A stretch of 64,000 nucleotides of DNA. Origin: Polytrichum commune (lineage: Eukaryota > Streptophyta > Polytrichopsida > Polytrichales > Polytrichaceae). A program made the position numbers and the translations under genes. The notes beneath the pieces are model-generated. The model did not search any database and had not been told where the DNA came from. It was given only the letters and a program-made list of their open reading frames with translations. The DNA lies in contig OX485806.1 of assembly GCA_950295325.1 (NCBI GenBank), positions 44,509,169 to 44,573,168 on the forward strand, in the 5' to 3' direction. The stretch's first letter is position 1. The number at the start of each line of letters is the position of its first letter. This document shows, one piece after another, positions 32,301-38,720 of this stretch.

Positions 32301-34307
32301 GGTATACTCATACCTGTCATGGTTAATAGGTCCTCTGGGGCCTCCTCGGTAGGGGTATCCATCTTCCCTCCGGTAATCTTGGGTTTTGTAAGGGGAATAA
32401 CCTTCCCTTCTGAACTCATCTCGGTAGTTGTTGTTGGGCCTATAGTATGGCCGTTCCTCTCTGCGATATTCATTTCCCCGGTAGGGGCCTCCCGCCTCCC
32501 GCCGGTAATCGCTTTCCCTAAAGGGGGATCTTTCATCTCTCCGGAACTCTATCCTTGGTTCAAACCGAACCCTTCTTTCATTCATTTCTCGCCTAGGAGT
32601 TATCGCTCCTGGCCTCCGATTAGCTTGGGGTTGTACTTGGTTTACCCCATATCTCCTATCTCGGGGTCTCCGAGATTCGTGCCTTTCGTAAACACACTCG
32701 CTTGTGTTGTGTGTTAGGCTGTTGCAGTTGGTGCACTGCTTCATTTGACACTCCTGAACATAGTGCCCTTCATTCCGGCATCTTCGACAAATGATGCCCG
32801 CTCGAAATTTTCTGCTCCCTAAAGCCAATCCTTCGATCTCTTCTCTAAGAGTTTTGATATCATCTTTCGTTGACTCGTTCCTCTTACTTTTGGGTTTCCG
32901 TTTCTTCTTTCTCCGTTCTTCCTCCGAATCTTCACTTGATTCATCACTATCACTGTCGTCGAGGGATCTTCCTTTCCTCATCCGGCCCAGTTCTAACTTC
33001 CGGGCGGAAGCCTTAGCCTCTTCCAAATCGTCCGTTGGCATCAGATCGATGTGTTTGGCGTACTCCTTTTTGAGGCCGTTCAAAAACCATGCTTTCTTAA
33101 AATGGTCACTCGGTTGAGGGTGAATTTTTGCTGATTCTACCATGACTCTTTCATAAAATTCCTCAACCGTTTCATCCTTCTTTTGTTTAAGGGATCCCAA
33201 ACTTTCAATCACTTCTCCCTCTGATTTCTTGGTTCTAAATCTCATAAGAAAAGCGGTACCCAAAGTTGGCCAGTCTGGGAAATGATTCGGGCCGAATTGG
33301 GAATACCATTCCAGTGCTCGTTTCTTCAAGGTGACTGGAAATAACTGCAATTTGATCGCGTCTGTGTCTTCTTGGTTTGCGAGACACACGTTGTTGAACT
33401 CCTGCATATATGTATCAGGATCAGTCTTACCTTTATAAGTTGGTAAAGGTACCTTAGTTCTTCTCTGTGGTGCTGCCATGTTGGCCGCGTTGGGTGCACT
33501 ATTCCCAACACCAAGTGGGTTGTTGCTATTTACTGGTGGTGGGCTGACTCCGGCGTTGTTTCCAATACTGGTTGAGTTGTTGCTATTTGTTCGTGGTGGA
33601 CTGACTCCGGCGTTGTTTCCAGAGCTTTGGAATTGCTTGAGCCTTTCTTCAAATTTTCTCCTTAGCTCGTCAAATTCTTCTTGACTAATAGGTTTCTTCA
33701 CTTCTTGGTCCGTGTTGTTGTTGTGGGTGCTTCCTCCGGAGTAACCGGAGTCCTCGTAACTAAATTGTATTTCAAAATTTCTTTTCAACTCTTCCCAATT
33801 CTCTCGTTTGAAAAGGTCTTCTCTTGATGAATCCTTCCGATGAGTTTTACCTTTCTCAAGTGTCTCTTCTACTGGGGTGTGCGTACCTGAATTTTCCCGT
33901 GTACCTTTTGTTCTCAATACGTAGGTCCCAAGAGGGGTACCTATTATCAAATCATCCTCATCTTCCTCGTTTTCTCCTTGATTCAAGTGTACATTAGTGG
34001 TTTCTTCATCTTCTTTATACGTCTTGCTACTACTTCCTCCTTCACTCTGACTTCTTTGATGGTTGGTTTTGATGGTATGGGTACCTATTACTGGTGGTTC
34101 CGAAGCATTCCTAATGTCTTCTTTTTCTTTAGTCCTTGGTCGCGTACGCCTCGCGTACCTTTCTTCTCTCTCTCTCTTTTGTTGATCAGTGCGTTTCACG
34201 TTGTCTTCTTGGAAGTGCATGCGCTCCACATGCTTCCTCTCGGCTTCCCTTTCTCTCGGGGTTGGTGATGTACTTCTTGTACTAGTTGTGTCCTCATGAT
34301 CAACCAT
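23400..34307 (-). CDS. Gag-pol polyprotein with eleven H2C2 modules, 3,635 aa
   Basis: One unbroken frame starts at the ATG at 34307. Approximate residues are: charged N-terminus 1-280; retrotransposon gag domain ~285-440 (ALEWYSQFG); CCHC knuckles CRRCRNEGHYVQEC (~505) and CFYCHQKGHRKPDC (~698); aspartic protease VLIDGGSG (~952) with LLGRPWL; reverse transcriptase ~1265-1450 with VFLDDFTVYG at the catalytic site; RNase H ~1540-1645, missing its first part; eleven repeated zinc-binding modules ~1668-3160; integrase core with GLDFIG, SDQGSHF and NGQAEST (~3169-3270); and a C-terminal domain with RWAGPYVIK. The product would make the particle, copy the RNA and integrate the cDNA. Usual plant gypsy polyproteins are about 1,400-2,000 aa; the excess is mainly the module array. 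An open frame this long implies recent activity, although RNase H looks defective. Confidence 0.95.
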   Translation of the reverse strand: MVDHEDTTSTRSTSPTPREREAERKHVERMHFQEDNVKRTDQQKREREERYARRTRPRTKEKEDIRNASEPPVIGTHTIKTNHQRSQSEGGSSSKTYKEDEETTNVHLNQGENEEDEDDLIIGTPLGTYVLRTKGTRENSGTHTPVEETLEKGKTHRKDSSREDLFKRENWEELKRNFEIQFSYEDSGYSGGSTHNNNTDQEVKKPISQEEFDELRRKFEERLKQFQSSGNNAGVSPPRTNSNNSTSIGNNAGVSPPPVNSNNPLGVGNSAPNAANMAAPQRRTKVPLPTYKGKTDPDTYMQEFNNVCLANQEDTDAIKLQLFPVTLKKRALEWYSQFGPNHFPDWPTLGTAFLMRFRTKKSEGEVIESLGSLKQKKDETVEEFYERVMVESAKIHPQPSDHFKKAWFLNGLKKEYAKHIDLMPTDDLEEAKASARKLELGRMRKGRSLDDSDSDESSEDSEEERRKKKRKPKSKRNESTKDDIKTLREEIEGLALGSRKFRAGIICRRCRNEGHYVQECQMKQCTNCNSLTHNTSECVYERHESRRPRDRRYGVNQVQPQANRRPGAITPRREMNERRVRFEPRIEFRRDERSPFRESDYRREAGGPYRGNEYRREERPYYRPNNNYRDEFRREGYSPYKTQDYRREDGYPYRGGPRGPINHDRYEYTRSLMDNNNTKAAPRTGFTGEPQRDGNPDECFYCHQKGHRKPDCPHFIKHQQELSGFRNTKPAVGANVVSPAVCVMTRGQRAAAEKGKEDSESDDSDDDDKSSSGSSEEQEDHQKREENSEDERDDAFEDNERNKVIEERPIGANSEEWKANREVHREVSKTIHEIQEEEGEALPTPEEFAPWYPEKEEAEKPVKRSPEKGGVPTTTRARVDKILESVMNHTKANISIGQLLEIAPYCKKRVMAALTSQEEETEKPTSTYHVTAKAFDEEMPMISVIVKNKRVPNVLIDGGSGVNIITNTLRKKLGLDKIEPAPFTIKMADQRKVMPKGIIRDVRLDVGGIVIRTTLTVIDMVSTEDSYSLLLGRPWLKEAQAQHDWPLNKLTLTQGGSKVELSTQRTPALPPGKRPLNWEDYDWEMGLSDEEEAIVYEAFPELLPMGDFDLKSLRKLHGSSCNTVGVDNPKKPGRPRENPGEQEKPRPRKATKKEQEAMEEKPVYPDQFYKVKEGDITVDVTPAAEAVKGKKIAGWTVEDEDLVKNLNLGTLEDPKLVKISKDLGEYEAKVKDLLLRFKDVFAFTYKDMKGIPPYVCEHKIELQPEAKPVRQMRYRMNPNYAAKVKEEIDKYLEAGFIYPVDKTEWLSPIVIVPTKNGKLRVCVDYRKLNAVTKVDPFPLPFTESILEAVAGHEMYTLMDGYSGYNQIMIALEDQLKTSFITEYGAFAYRVMPFGLMCAPATFQRGMMKIFADYLDKFMKVFLDDFTVYGTKEDHIEHLEKCLIKCRENGVSLNPEKCFFCVNSGRLLGHVVCQEGLLVDPKKVDVIGKLPPPTTVRGIRSFLGQATYHRKFIWMYAEITRPLYLLLKKGEKYIWTKSCQEAFEEVKKRLLNRLLNNAERNYSTTEREALAMIYSVGKFRHYLLANHVVFYVDHQALLYLVNRPVVSGRIARWMLLLQEYDFEVVYKPGRNHVMADHLSRIESGEDPSGVQDQFPDASLFMVHVQPFEDWRAPFIEYLIHGRLLSALTTSQEQDKIKQLSEPFVLNNETFKRVSITGKIQECIAGDIVEEIIGEAHEHEGTHVNYNTTWQNILRTPYWWPTRRKDVLAYCQECPICNMVNKGEIHDAISPADIEDPDNVLPIKPLEAGENLAGGTDPDWTTPYVQYLTHGTKWEDDLPYEEQQLIAHRSQFYILKEGELHRIFQNNVVKRCMPGKYVKNYIKAFHIRENRHYSFDATLQLILREPYWWPTIAEDLSLFITLCTGCRGKGDELAPKEGSHEPTTSEGAVPYEETLNDWRTPIIEYLTQGEIKVGTLTRREHKEIIRRSEFFTMDKGKLRRLERNGKTKECIAGPQIKQWIEKMHTYQQKHLTADQTWFRISKGNRWWPTMGIYDVQNFIKYDCPTCREQFHNLASLFMVHVQPFEDWRAPFIEYLTHGKLLSVLATPEEQTKIWQLSEPFVLDEEKLMRVSISGKIQECVAGDIIEEIIGEAHEQDGVHYNLSTTWHYILCTPYWWPTQRRDVLEYCDECPVCKCADKGDVTGDITPHDSEEDDDPLPVKPLEAQEDMTGKAEPDWTTPYVQYLTCQTYGTPWVNSLPLEERRLIAYRSRFFILKEGELHRMFHNGIIKKCIPGRYVRSYLKTLHIKENRHFSENATRQLALQGPYWWPTIAEDVSLLITLCTECEGQGEELPMEGSSTQPSNETDMIPYKETFYDWRTPMVEYLARGKFKMDAETQRRQRELLRDSEFFALEKGKLRKLEKNGMAKICIGGYQIKHYIGKMHVYRKAHLNDQYTWLRCLQGNRWWPTMGLSDVQLYIEYDCRGCRERFIGPYHNIVCGSIVVQPHDTKDWRRLLIEYLTYGYLKGPRISKNQYKRITQQSQEYFIEEGKLKRIFPDGNIKICIAGREIDEHLKSLHVTDTGEHLSIGLMWHLVTFGPYWWPTCGADIKNLCNHKCLTCSNQPEFSKGEQNQSRLGRKELQGTPTTDWRRPYMEYLTCERVFTQNLTPEDKRAVEHNHKYFVFLEGTLQRIRKGGKSNQLCIPETRVPMYLARIHGGTKPHLAAMETWKAVATGEYWWPTWGVDVCNHLRDCKTCKGMATQPAENQNSVAQESTHEPDWRLLIIRQLNSIEKLNHINTQEELGLTSFDTETYFTTEDGLKYRLPNGEVKMCITKDDAIDWVKRIYQYQIPPLTKEETLTEVHEGPYWWPNIPQDVEHILEECQRYRDILLPGPKIENYGTILQTKNTQDWREPIVQYLKNPMELSNFAFHEELGVLREELPYYSLQNGELKRRFANGEIKLCVSKEKGGEWLTTIHQQGTPHLSMDEMISQVTTEPYWWPTIPPDIDNLCRNCKICWPTRSEGRMIECTTITAKEENEQDWRAPYIDYLKHGRLTTEASTTQRQQIAIRSRPFMLNQNGTLIKEGPNGIRRTCVAGPVTTAIIAEAHEGIAGGHFSANITLHKILTALYWWPTIKRDVHLYCTQCDICQRVGPKISTSLQPLHPTMPTEVFQKWGLDFIGPVNPPARGTKNRYIITATDYTTKWVEAKALKDNTAKSTAKFLFEEIITKFGCPLEFVSDQGSHFINDTIKILTQEFMILHRKSTTYYPQANGQAESTNKVIKVALTKMVNANRTDWDTKLHAALWAYRTAYKVTTKHTPFSLVFGTEALLPMAYLHPDVYQERSQEIHPILEKRMEQLRVMDLTRHEAEENMRHMQTLRKERHDHPKSKTRCHQCKQEATKPPRNKAKESTIVKKESEQGTTLKPRFYPGQRILWHLRHKIPGPGKFKIRWAGPYVIKQLYDNGSVDVTTLQGEELGRVNMNKLKPYQEPETPQAYALQILACHLLEAEIKAKKSQTQNKDISKPLLNPSNQGTTSHTKPPPYPDQATLDEEDLEIHRIMLEGYYAQPTKLWEQGVTQPRDHRTNGTQSTDELVKPQGTSVFTPPKATLDGEVQRDANHAYEDPTHVKEGREVHPLE
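24860..29310 (-). repeat. Eleven tandem integrase zinc-binding (H2C2) modules
   Basis: Eleven protein modules of ~130-150 aa each begin DWR/DWT, contain an EYL/QYL helix, a C(I/V)AG-like turn, H-x(3-6)-H, the block (Y/R)WWP(T/N) and a C-x2-C pair. The WWP blocks lie near 29032, 28585, 28170, 27783, 27327, 26912, 26510, 26098, 25707, 25317 and 24919. Only the last (lowest coordinate) directly precedes the DDE core, as in a normal integrase. Ten keep both His and both Cys. The ninth has lost the His pair (IYQYQIPPL) and one Cys (CQRY). Modules 1-3 and 4-6 are two copies of a three-module block, each introduced by SLFMVHVQPFE. Confidence 0.9.
29643..29666 (-). other. Deletion scar in RNase H
   Basis: Two perfect 12-bp copies of gtttagaagtct lie head to tail. 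On the minus strand they read RLLNRLLN, joining a helix that ends RT (FEEVKKRLLN) straight to NNAERNYSTTEREALA. In gypsy elements about 50-65 residues, including the first catalytic Asp, normally separate these blocks. The other catalytic residues (TEREALA, FYVDHQAL, MADHLSR) are present. Confidence 0.75.
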
Positions 34308-34460
34308 GTACGCTACTGAGAGTGTTTCGGGGTCATGTTCTTGGCCGGCTCTCTCAGCTCAGACGCCTCAATGCACCCGTACTTCACCTGTTTGCTTATG
34401 GATGATCACTTGGATACAAGTTTGATTTAGGCTCTCTTTTCTTGTTTCCTTAGTTTGCTT

Positions 34461-34919
34461 CTATTCCAGTTCTAAGTTTCCTACCCTACCGTTCAGTCCA
34501 CCATACAAAGGTAAAAACACTTTTCTAACGTAGAGATCATACAATAACCCCTCCTGTTTATAGTGGTATCCTCGATGCTTGGTTGCTCCCAAGGCATGGG
34601 CATAAATACCTTCACCTTCGTTATTCCACACCTTGGAATAGATTAACGCCTGTAGTTCCTCCAGTAATTCCTCAATGTTTCTCTCAAATTGAGACCGGTA
34701 AGTAAAACCTATTTCCTTTTCTTTAAACAATTGCCATGTTTTGTCTTCGTAGTATTTTTGCATGTCCCACATCAATTCGTGGAATTTCTTCGTTCCTTCC
34801 CATTTTCTCAAGGTTGTTTTATCGGTGTTATACTTTGGATAATCCCATGGCCACCTGCCTCGGATTGAGATTTCTTGTTGTTTAGAGTTATCTTCTTCTC
34901 CTTCCCTATTTTCCTGCAC
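34461..34919 (-). CDS. Leader protein frame upstream of gag, ~152 aa
   Basis: This minus-strand frame lies between the primer site and gag-pol, in the same frame as gag-pol but separated by stops at 34461 and further downstream. It has no ATG at its left end; the only start-like codon is GTG at 34919. The sequence there, TTTATTGTGCAG then GAAAAT, looks like a splice acceptor, so the frame may be an exon joined to an upstream leader. The peptide is charged and tryptophan/tyrosine-rich (RGRWPWDYPKY, HELMWDMQKYYED), ends GGLNGRVGNLELE and matches no family I recognise. Ogre elements also carry an extra frame in this position. Confidence 0.6.
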   Translation of the reverse strand: MQENREGEEDNSKQQEISIRGRWPWDYPKYNTDKTTLRKWEGTKKFHELMWDMQKYYEDKTWQLFKEKEIGFTYRSQFERNIEELLEELQALIYSKVWNNEGEGIYAHALGATKHRGYHYKQEGLLYDLYVRKVFLPLYGGLNGRVGNLELE

Positions 34920-35166
34920 AATAAATCCGCGTAAATTGAATTGTTCAAGTCTCCGCTGTACCGCCCTTTCTATACGGTCTTGTTTCCGAGGTCCAAATGT
35001 TTCTGCCCACTTTCATTGTTCATTTGCCTCCCGTTGGCTTCTCCCATTATATAGGTAATACAAGTTCTCCATTCATGTTTTCCTGCCATCCAACTTTCCC
35101 AAAATATTTTGTAGTTTGTAATTCAGATATCCTACTCTAGGTGAGTGTAACACCCATGTGGCGAAA

Positions 35167-35184
35167 TCCCCAGCATGGTCGCCA
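35167..35184 (-). other. Primer binding site, Arg-tRNA type
   Basis: On the minus strand TGGCGACCATGCTGGGGA begins three bases after the 5' LTR. It is the complement of a tRNA 3' end TCCCCAGCATGGTCGCCA. The GTCGCCA end and CCCCAGC core match plant arginine tRNAs. I recall Ogre-type elements also using Arg-tRNA primers. Confidence 0.75.
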
Positions 35185-35187
35185 AAA

Positions 35188-37327
35188 TGTCGAGGTCACC
35201 TTCAAACCCTCAGCAAACTTAGACGGTGTAACCCGCTGCTGACCGGTTTACATGGAAGTTACTCCCACCAAAATTAGACCTTCATTAGGTTTCCCATTTC
35301 TGGTGAAGGTGTTTGCACTCATATAATCTTAATTTTGTGATACATAATCTTAATGCTCTTTTGAATCCTCAAGGACAAATTGACCTAAGTTTTCAAGTTT
35401 ATGTCCCCCGAAATCTAATGTCAAGGTTAGGTGTTCCTAAACCTTTATTAGATTTCGCATCTTATATGGATTTAGTAACATAATCCTTTTTCTAATCAAG
35501 AGCCCTTTATAAATCTCTAAGGATAAAGTGTCCAAGTCTTTAAGTTTATATTCCCCGAAACCCTAATGTCAAGGTTAAGTGTTTTAGGGAGAACATCGTT
35601 CATACATACAATATCTTTCATGGTATGAACGGTCGTAAAAGATTCTTATTCCATTCAAGAACATGCATTTATGAAAAGGTTACAACTCTTTTGAAAGTCA
35701 AATCATACTCCCTCACTAAAGTTTCATCTCAAGATTTCATTCCATATCCAAGTTCTAGTATCCACATAATTTCTCATAAAGTGCTTTCATCTAATGTTTG
35801 TTCCGTATTCAAGTAATATTCCTCATGATTTTTAGAGTTTTCTTTAAATCTTCGAGATAGAGTTTTTAACGAGTTGAAATCCTAAACTTGAGTTGATATG
35901 TTGACGGGGTCCAATTTGCCGGCCGCATTCCGATGCATCAAGTTGAAATGATTCCGTGGTTGATACTCTCCACGTCGCGTCCAACTCGTTCTCTAAGTCA
36001 TGATTCTACTTCACCACTTTAACTCAAACTATCCCTAATCAATCTCAAGTGGCTTTAGATGTCCCTTTCGGCCTTGCCTCATGTTAATCCTTTGATTATT
36101 TCCAAATTGGCCTTCAAACTAAATAATTTCCATGTTTCACCAATGTTTCAAAGTCCTTCCGAGTATTGAATTTCCAAAAATCCTAAATACATATGGATCT
36201 TTTGATCCTCTCCGTGTTGAAGAGACACTATGATTATCTATTCTTCAAGTCCGAAATCTTTCTAAGGATTTTCAATTCCTTTAAGCCTTTGAGTTCCGGG
36301 GATAATATTTCAATCCCTAATCCCATTGTGCCTTCAAATGTGAGGATTATAATCCTTTAAGTTTTTGAGTTCCGGGGATAATATTTCAATCCCTAATCCC
36401 GTTGTGCCTTCAAATGCGAGGATTACAATCCTTTAAGTTTCCGAACGTGAGGATATGTTTGATCCTTTAAGTCTTCGAGAGCTAGGATATGTTTGATCCT
36501 TTAGGTCTTCAAGCTCGTCGTCCTCCACCTCAGATAGTTCGCTTTATAATGAGGTGCTTTAGGGGCCATATGTGGCCCCTTTATATAGGCTTGGAAATCA
36601 AAGGATTTAAAGATGTGGCGGTTAAGCCTCTAAATGTCTGTATTTACTAATTTTAGCCCTGTATATCCTCTCAGTCTAAATACATCCCTGACAGATCTAT
36701 AATTAGACTGTCACGTGCTTAAAATAGATCTACCCAAGAAGTACATACGAGCATGTCTCATCCGCTTAGATGTGTCAATTGGTAGTTATACCCCTTTCAT
36801 CCATTCATCCTAAAGTTTCTTCCTCATTCATTTACGGTTAGCTATAGTCATCCAAAATTGGTCATCCATGATGTCCTTTCATCTGCCCTTCGGGTTCATG
36901 CTCTCCCGACCCCTTACTAATCCTACTCACGGTCCCACTAAGTAGTATAATGCCCTCGGCCACCTCACCTACTAGTGGCCTCCCTTCTACTAATAGTCCT
37001 TCCTTTCACTAATAGCCTATCTCTCTCACTAATGGCTAAGCTTAGCTGGAGGCCCATGTATAAAGTTACTGTTTCCACCTTCTCACTCAAAGCCGAGCTG
37101 GCTCCTTCTCTCGGGCTGGCAGCTCCTCCCTCCACGTGGCACGTCCGACCAGCTCCTCTCCTCGCTCGGCTCCCGGTCACCTCCTTGCGTCCGCCGGCCT
37201 CCAGTCTCGTCGCTCCAACTGCTCTCCTGTTTTCGCTGTCTGTTTGGTCGAATTACTCCTTCTCCTCAGATCTCAGTCCTCCCTTTGCTCCTGTTGCAGC
37301 TTCAATGGCGAGTTCTGTGACCCTACA
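35188..37327 (-). repeat. 5' LTR of the giant element
   Basis: This 2,140-bp copy aligns without gaps to 15862-18001 at an offset of 19,326. It carries the promoter for the minus-strand element. The sequence ggccatatgtggcccctttatataggc near 36570 gives TATATAAAGG on the minus strand, a good TATA box, so the transcript would begin near 36540. Confidence 0.95.
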
Positions 37328-37332
37328 TTCGG
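37328..37332. repeat. Target site duplication TTCGG, right
   Basis: This is an exact copy of the five bases at 15857-15861, flanking the giant element. Confidence 0.95.
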
Positions 37333-38107
37333 CCCCGTCTTACAGAACTGCTTAATGTGTCCCGGTTGACCGCATTGCACACATCACAAGCCCAAAGCAT
37401 GCCTACATGATTCTACCGAGAGAGGTAGGTTCGGTTGTTGACTCCTCACCATTAGTGTCATTTGATCCGTTTGACTCTGTATCTGCTTCATGACAACCTC
37501 TTGGAACCCTAGTTGACTTATCCCTAATTTTTGCTCGATTTCCTCCACATTAGGTCCTAGGTTAGGTGTTGGTAAGGCCAACAAGGGAGTTGGCTCCCAA
37601 ATAGCTAGAGGCCTAGGACCCACCTCCATTACTTGTTGTGAGGCCTTAGCTATAGGCGATCCGGGTTCTTCCTTGTGCACTCGTGGCTATATCGGAATGA
37701 ATTGTGGGATCGAATCATCTTTTTTCCTCCACAATCTCTCATAGTCCTTATTTATGTTTTCGATATCCTTCGCTGCCCTCTTAGACTCTGCTAGCGTCTG
37801 CGGGTTCCTCTCCAACGCCCCCCTAATAGTCCCCGACTTAAAAAACCCTTGTATGAAAAATTGTTTTAAAGTGTCGTCATTGAGCATCATGCCCACATAT
37901 CTCGTGCACACCAAATCAAACCTCTTAATGTAGGCCGAGATCTCCTCCTCCCTGCCATGCTTTAAGGATGCCAAAGTTCTAAGTGTTGTACTCTGCCCCA
38001 CCTCGGGTCTAAACTCGTTCAGGAATTCCCTTTGCATTTGCACCCATTCCATAAAATGACCCTCTGGATGATCTCGATACCACTCGTAGGCTTTGCTTTG
38101 TAATACA
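37328..38107 (-). pseudogene. Older gypsy gag, upstream half (split by the giant element)
   Basis: Minus-strand frames give a retrotransposon gag domain (AYEWYRDHPEGHFMEWVQM, FLNEFRPEVGQ, ISAYIKRFDLVC, FFIQGF; 38100-37690). A Pro/Gln linker follows, then a canonical CCHC zinc knuckle CVQCGQPGHIKQFC (37380-37340). Stops near 37684 and 37381 break the frame. The knuckle is followed by KTGP and is cut at the TTCGG site; the protein resumes as NKDHRN at 15861. Gag forms the particle shell and binds element RNA. The 5' part of the gene is lost at 38107, where satellite DNA begins. Confidence 0.85.
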
Positions 38108-38720
38108 TACTAGCATCTCATCCTTATCAAGCATAATTTGGCCTCTAAATCATGCCAACCCCTTATTTTTAAACTAGTTCAAAAACTTACAAACATTTTA
38201 AACATACTTGCATCTAAGCCTTATCAAGGAAAATTTGGCCTACATATCCTATCACTACCACCCTCTCGGAACCGAAAGGGTCTAAGTTGCACCCACCCCC
38301 AACCTTGGAACTAGTTCAAAGACTTACAAACATTTTAGACATACTAGCATCTCGGCCTTGTCAAGCAAAATCTGGCGTCTTAATCATGCCAACCCCCTAC
38401 CTTGGACTTAGTTCAAAGACTTACAAACATTTTTGACATACTAGCATCTCGGCCTTGTCAAGCAAAATCTGGCGTCTTAATCATGCCAACCCCCTACCTT
38501 GGACCTAGTTCAAAGACTTACAAACATTTTTGACATACTAGCATCTAAGCCTTGTCAAGCAAACTCTTGCCTCTTAATCATGCCAACCCCTACCTTATAA
38601 CTAGTTCAAAGACCTTCAAACTTTCAAAACATAATAACATCTAAGCCCTACCAAGCAAAAATTTGGCCGTCATGTCTTAATCCTACCACCGTCTCGGAAC
38701 CAAGAGGGTCTAAGTTTCAC
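38108..38720 (-). repeat. Hairpin satellite, inverted, 98-bp units
   Basis: Units begin catactagcatct near 38106, 38203, 38339, 38437, 38535 and 38628. Spacing is about 97-98 bp, except 136 bp where a ~38-bp block with the hairpin ccctctcggaaccgaaaggg (38264) is present. A second hairpin block lies near 38690. Reverse-complemented, the unit matches the 139-bp units at 9.9-10.3 kb (aggccgagatgctagtatg). Confidence 0.85.

Larger units (their letters stand above)
15862..37327 (-). mobile_element. Giant Ty3/gypsy LTR retrotransposon, 21,466 bp
   Basis: The element is bounded by 2,140-bp direct LTRs and a TTCGG target duplication. In its own 5'-3' direction (minus strand) the order is 5' LTR (37327-35188), Arg-tRNA-like primer site (35184-35167), leader reading frame (34919-34461), gag-pol (34307-23400), duplicated tail segment (about 23200-22500), a 931-codon extra frame (20840-18045), polypurine tract (18019-18006) and 3' LTR (18001-15862). 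I found only two LTR mismatches (16999/36325 and 17984/37310), so insertion is recent. The size, extra frames and primer type resemble Ogre/Tat-lineage elements, but I have no phylogeny to place it there. It sits inside the gag gene of an older element in the same orientation. Confidence 0.95.

Noticed and set aside
31777-32717. Long plus-strand frames opposite gag-pol
   Set aside because: They are mirror images of the charged, low-complexity gag region and have no motifs of their own.
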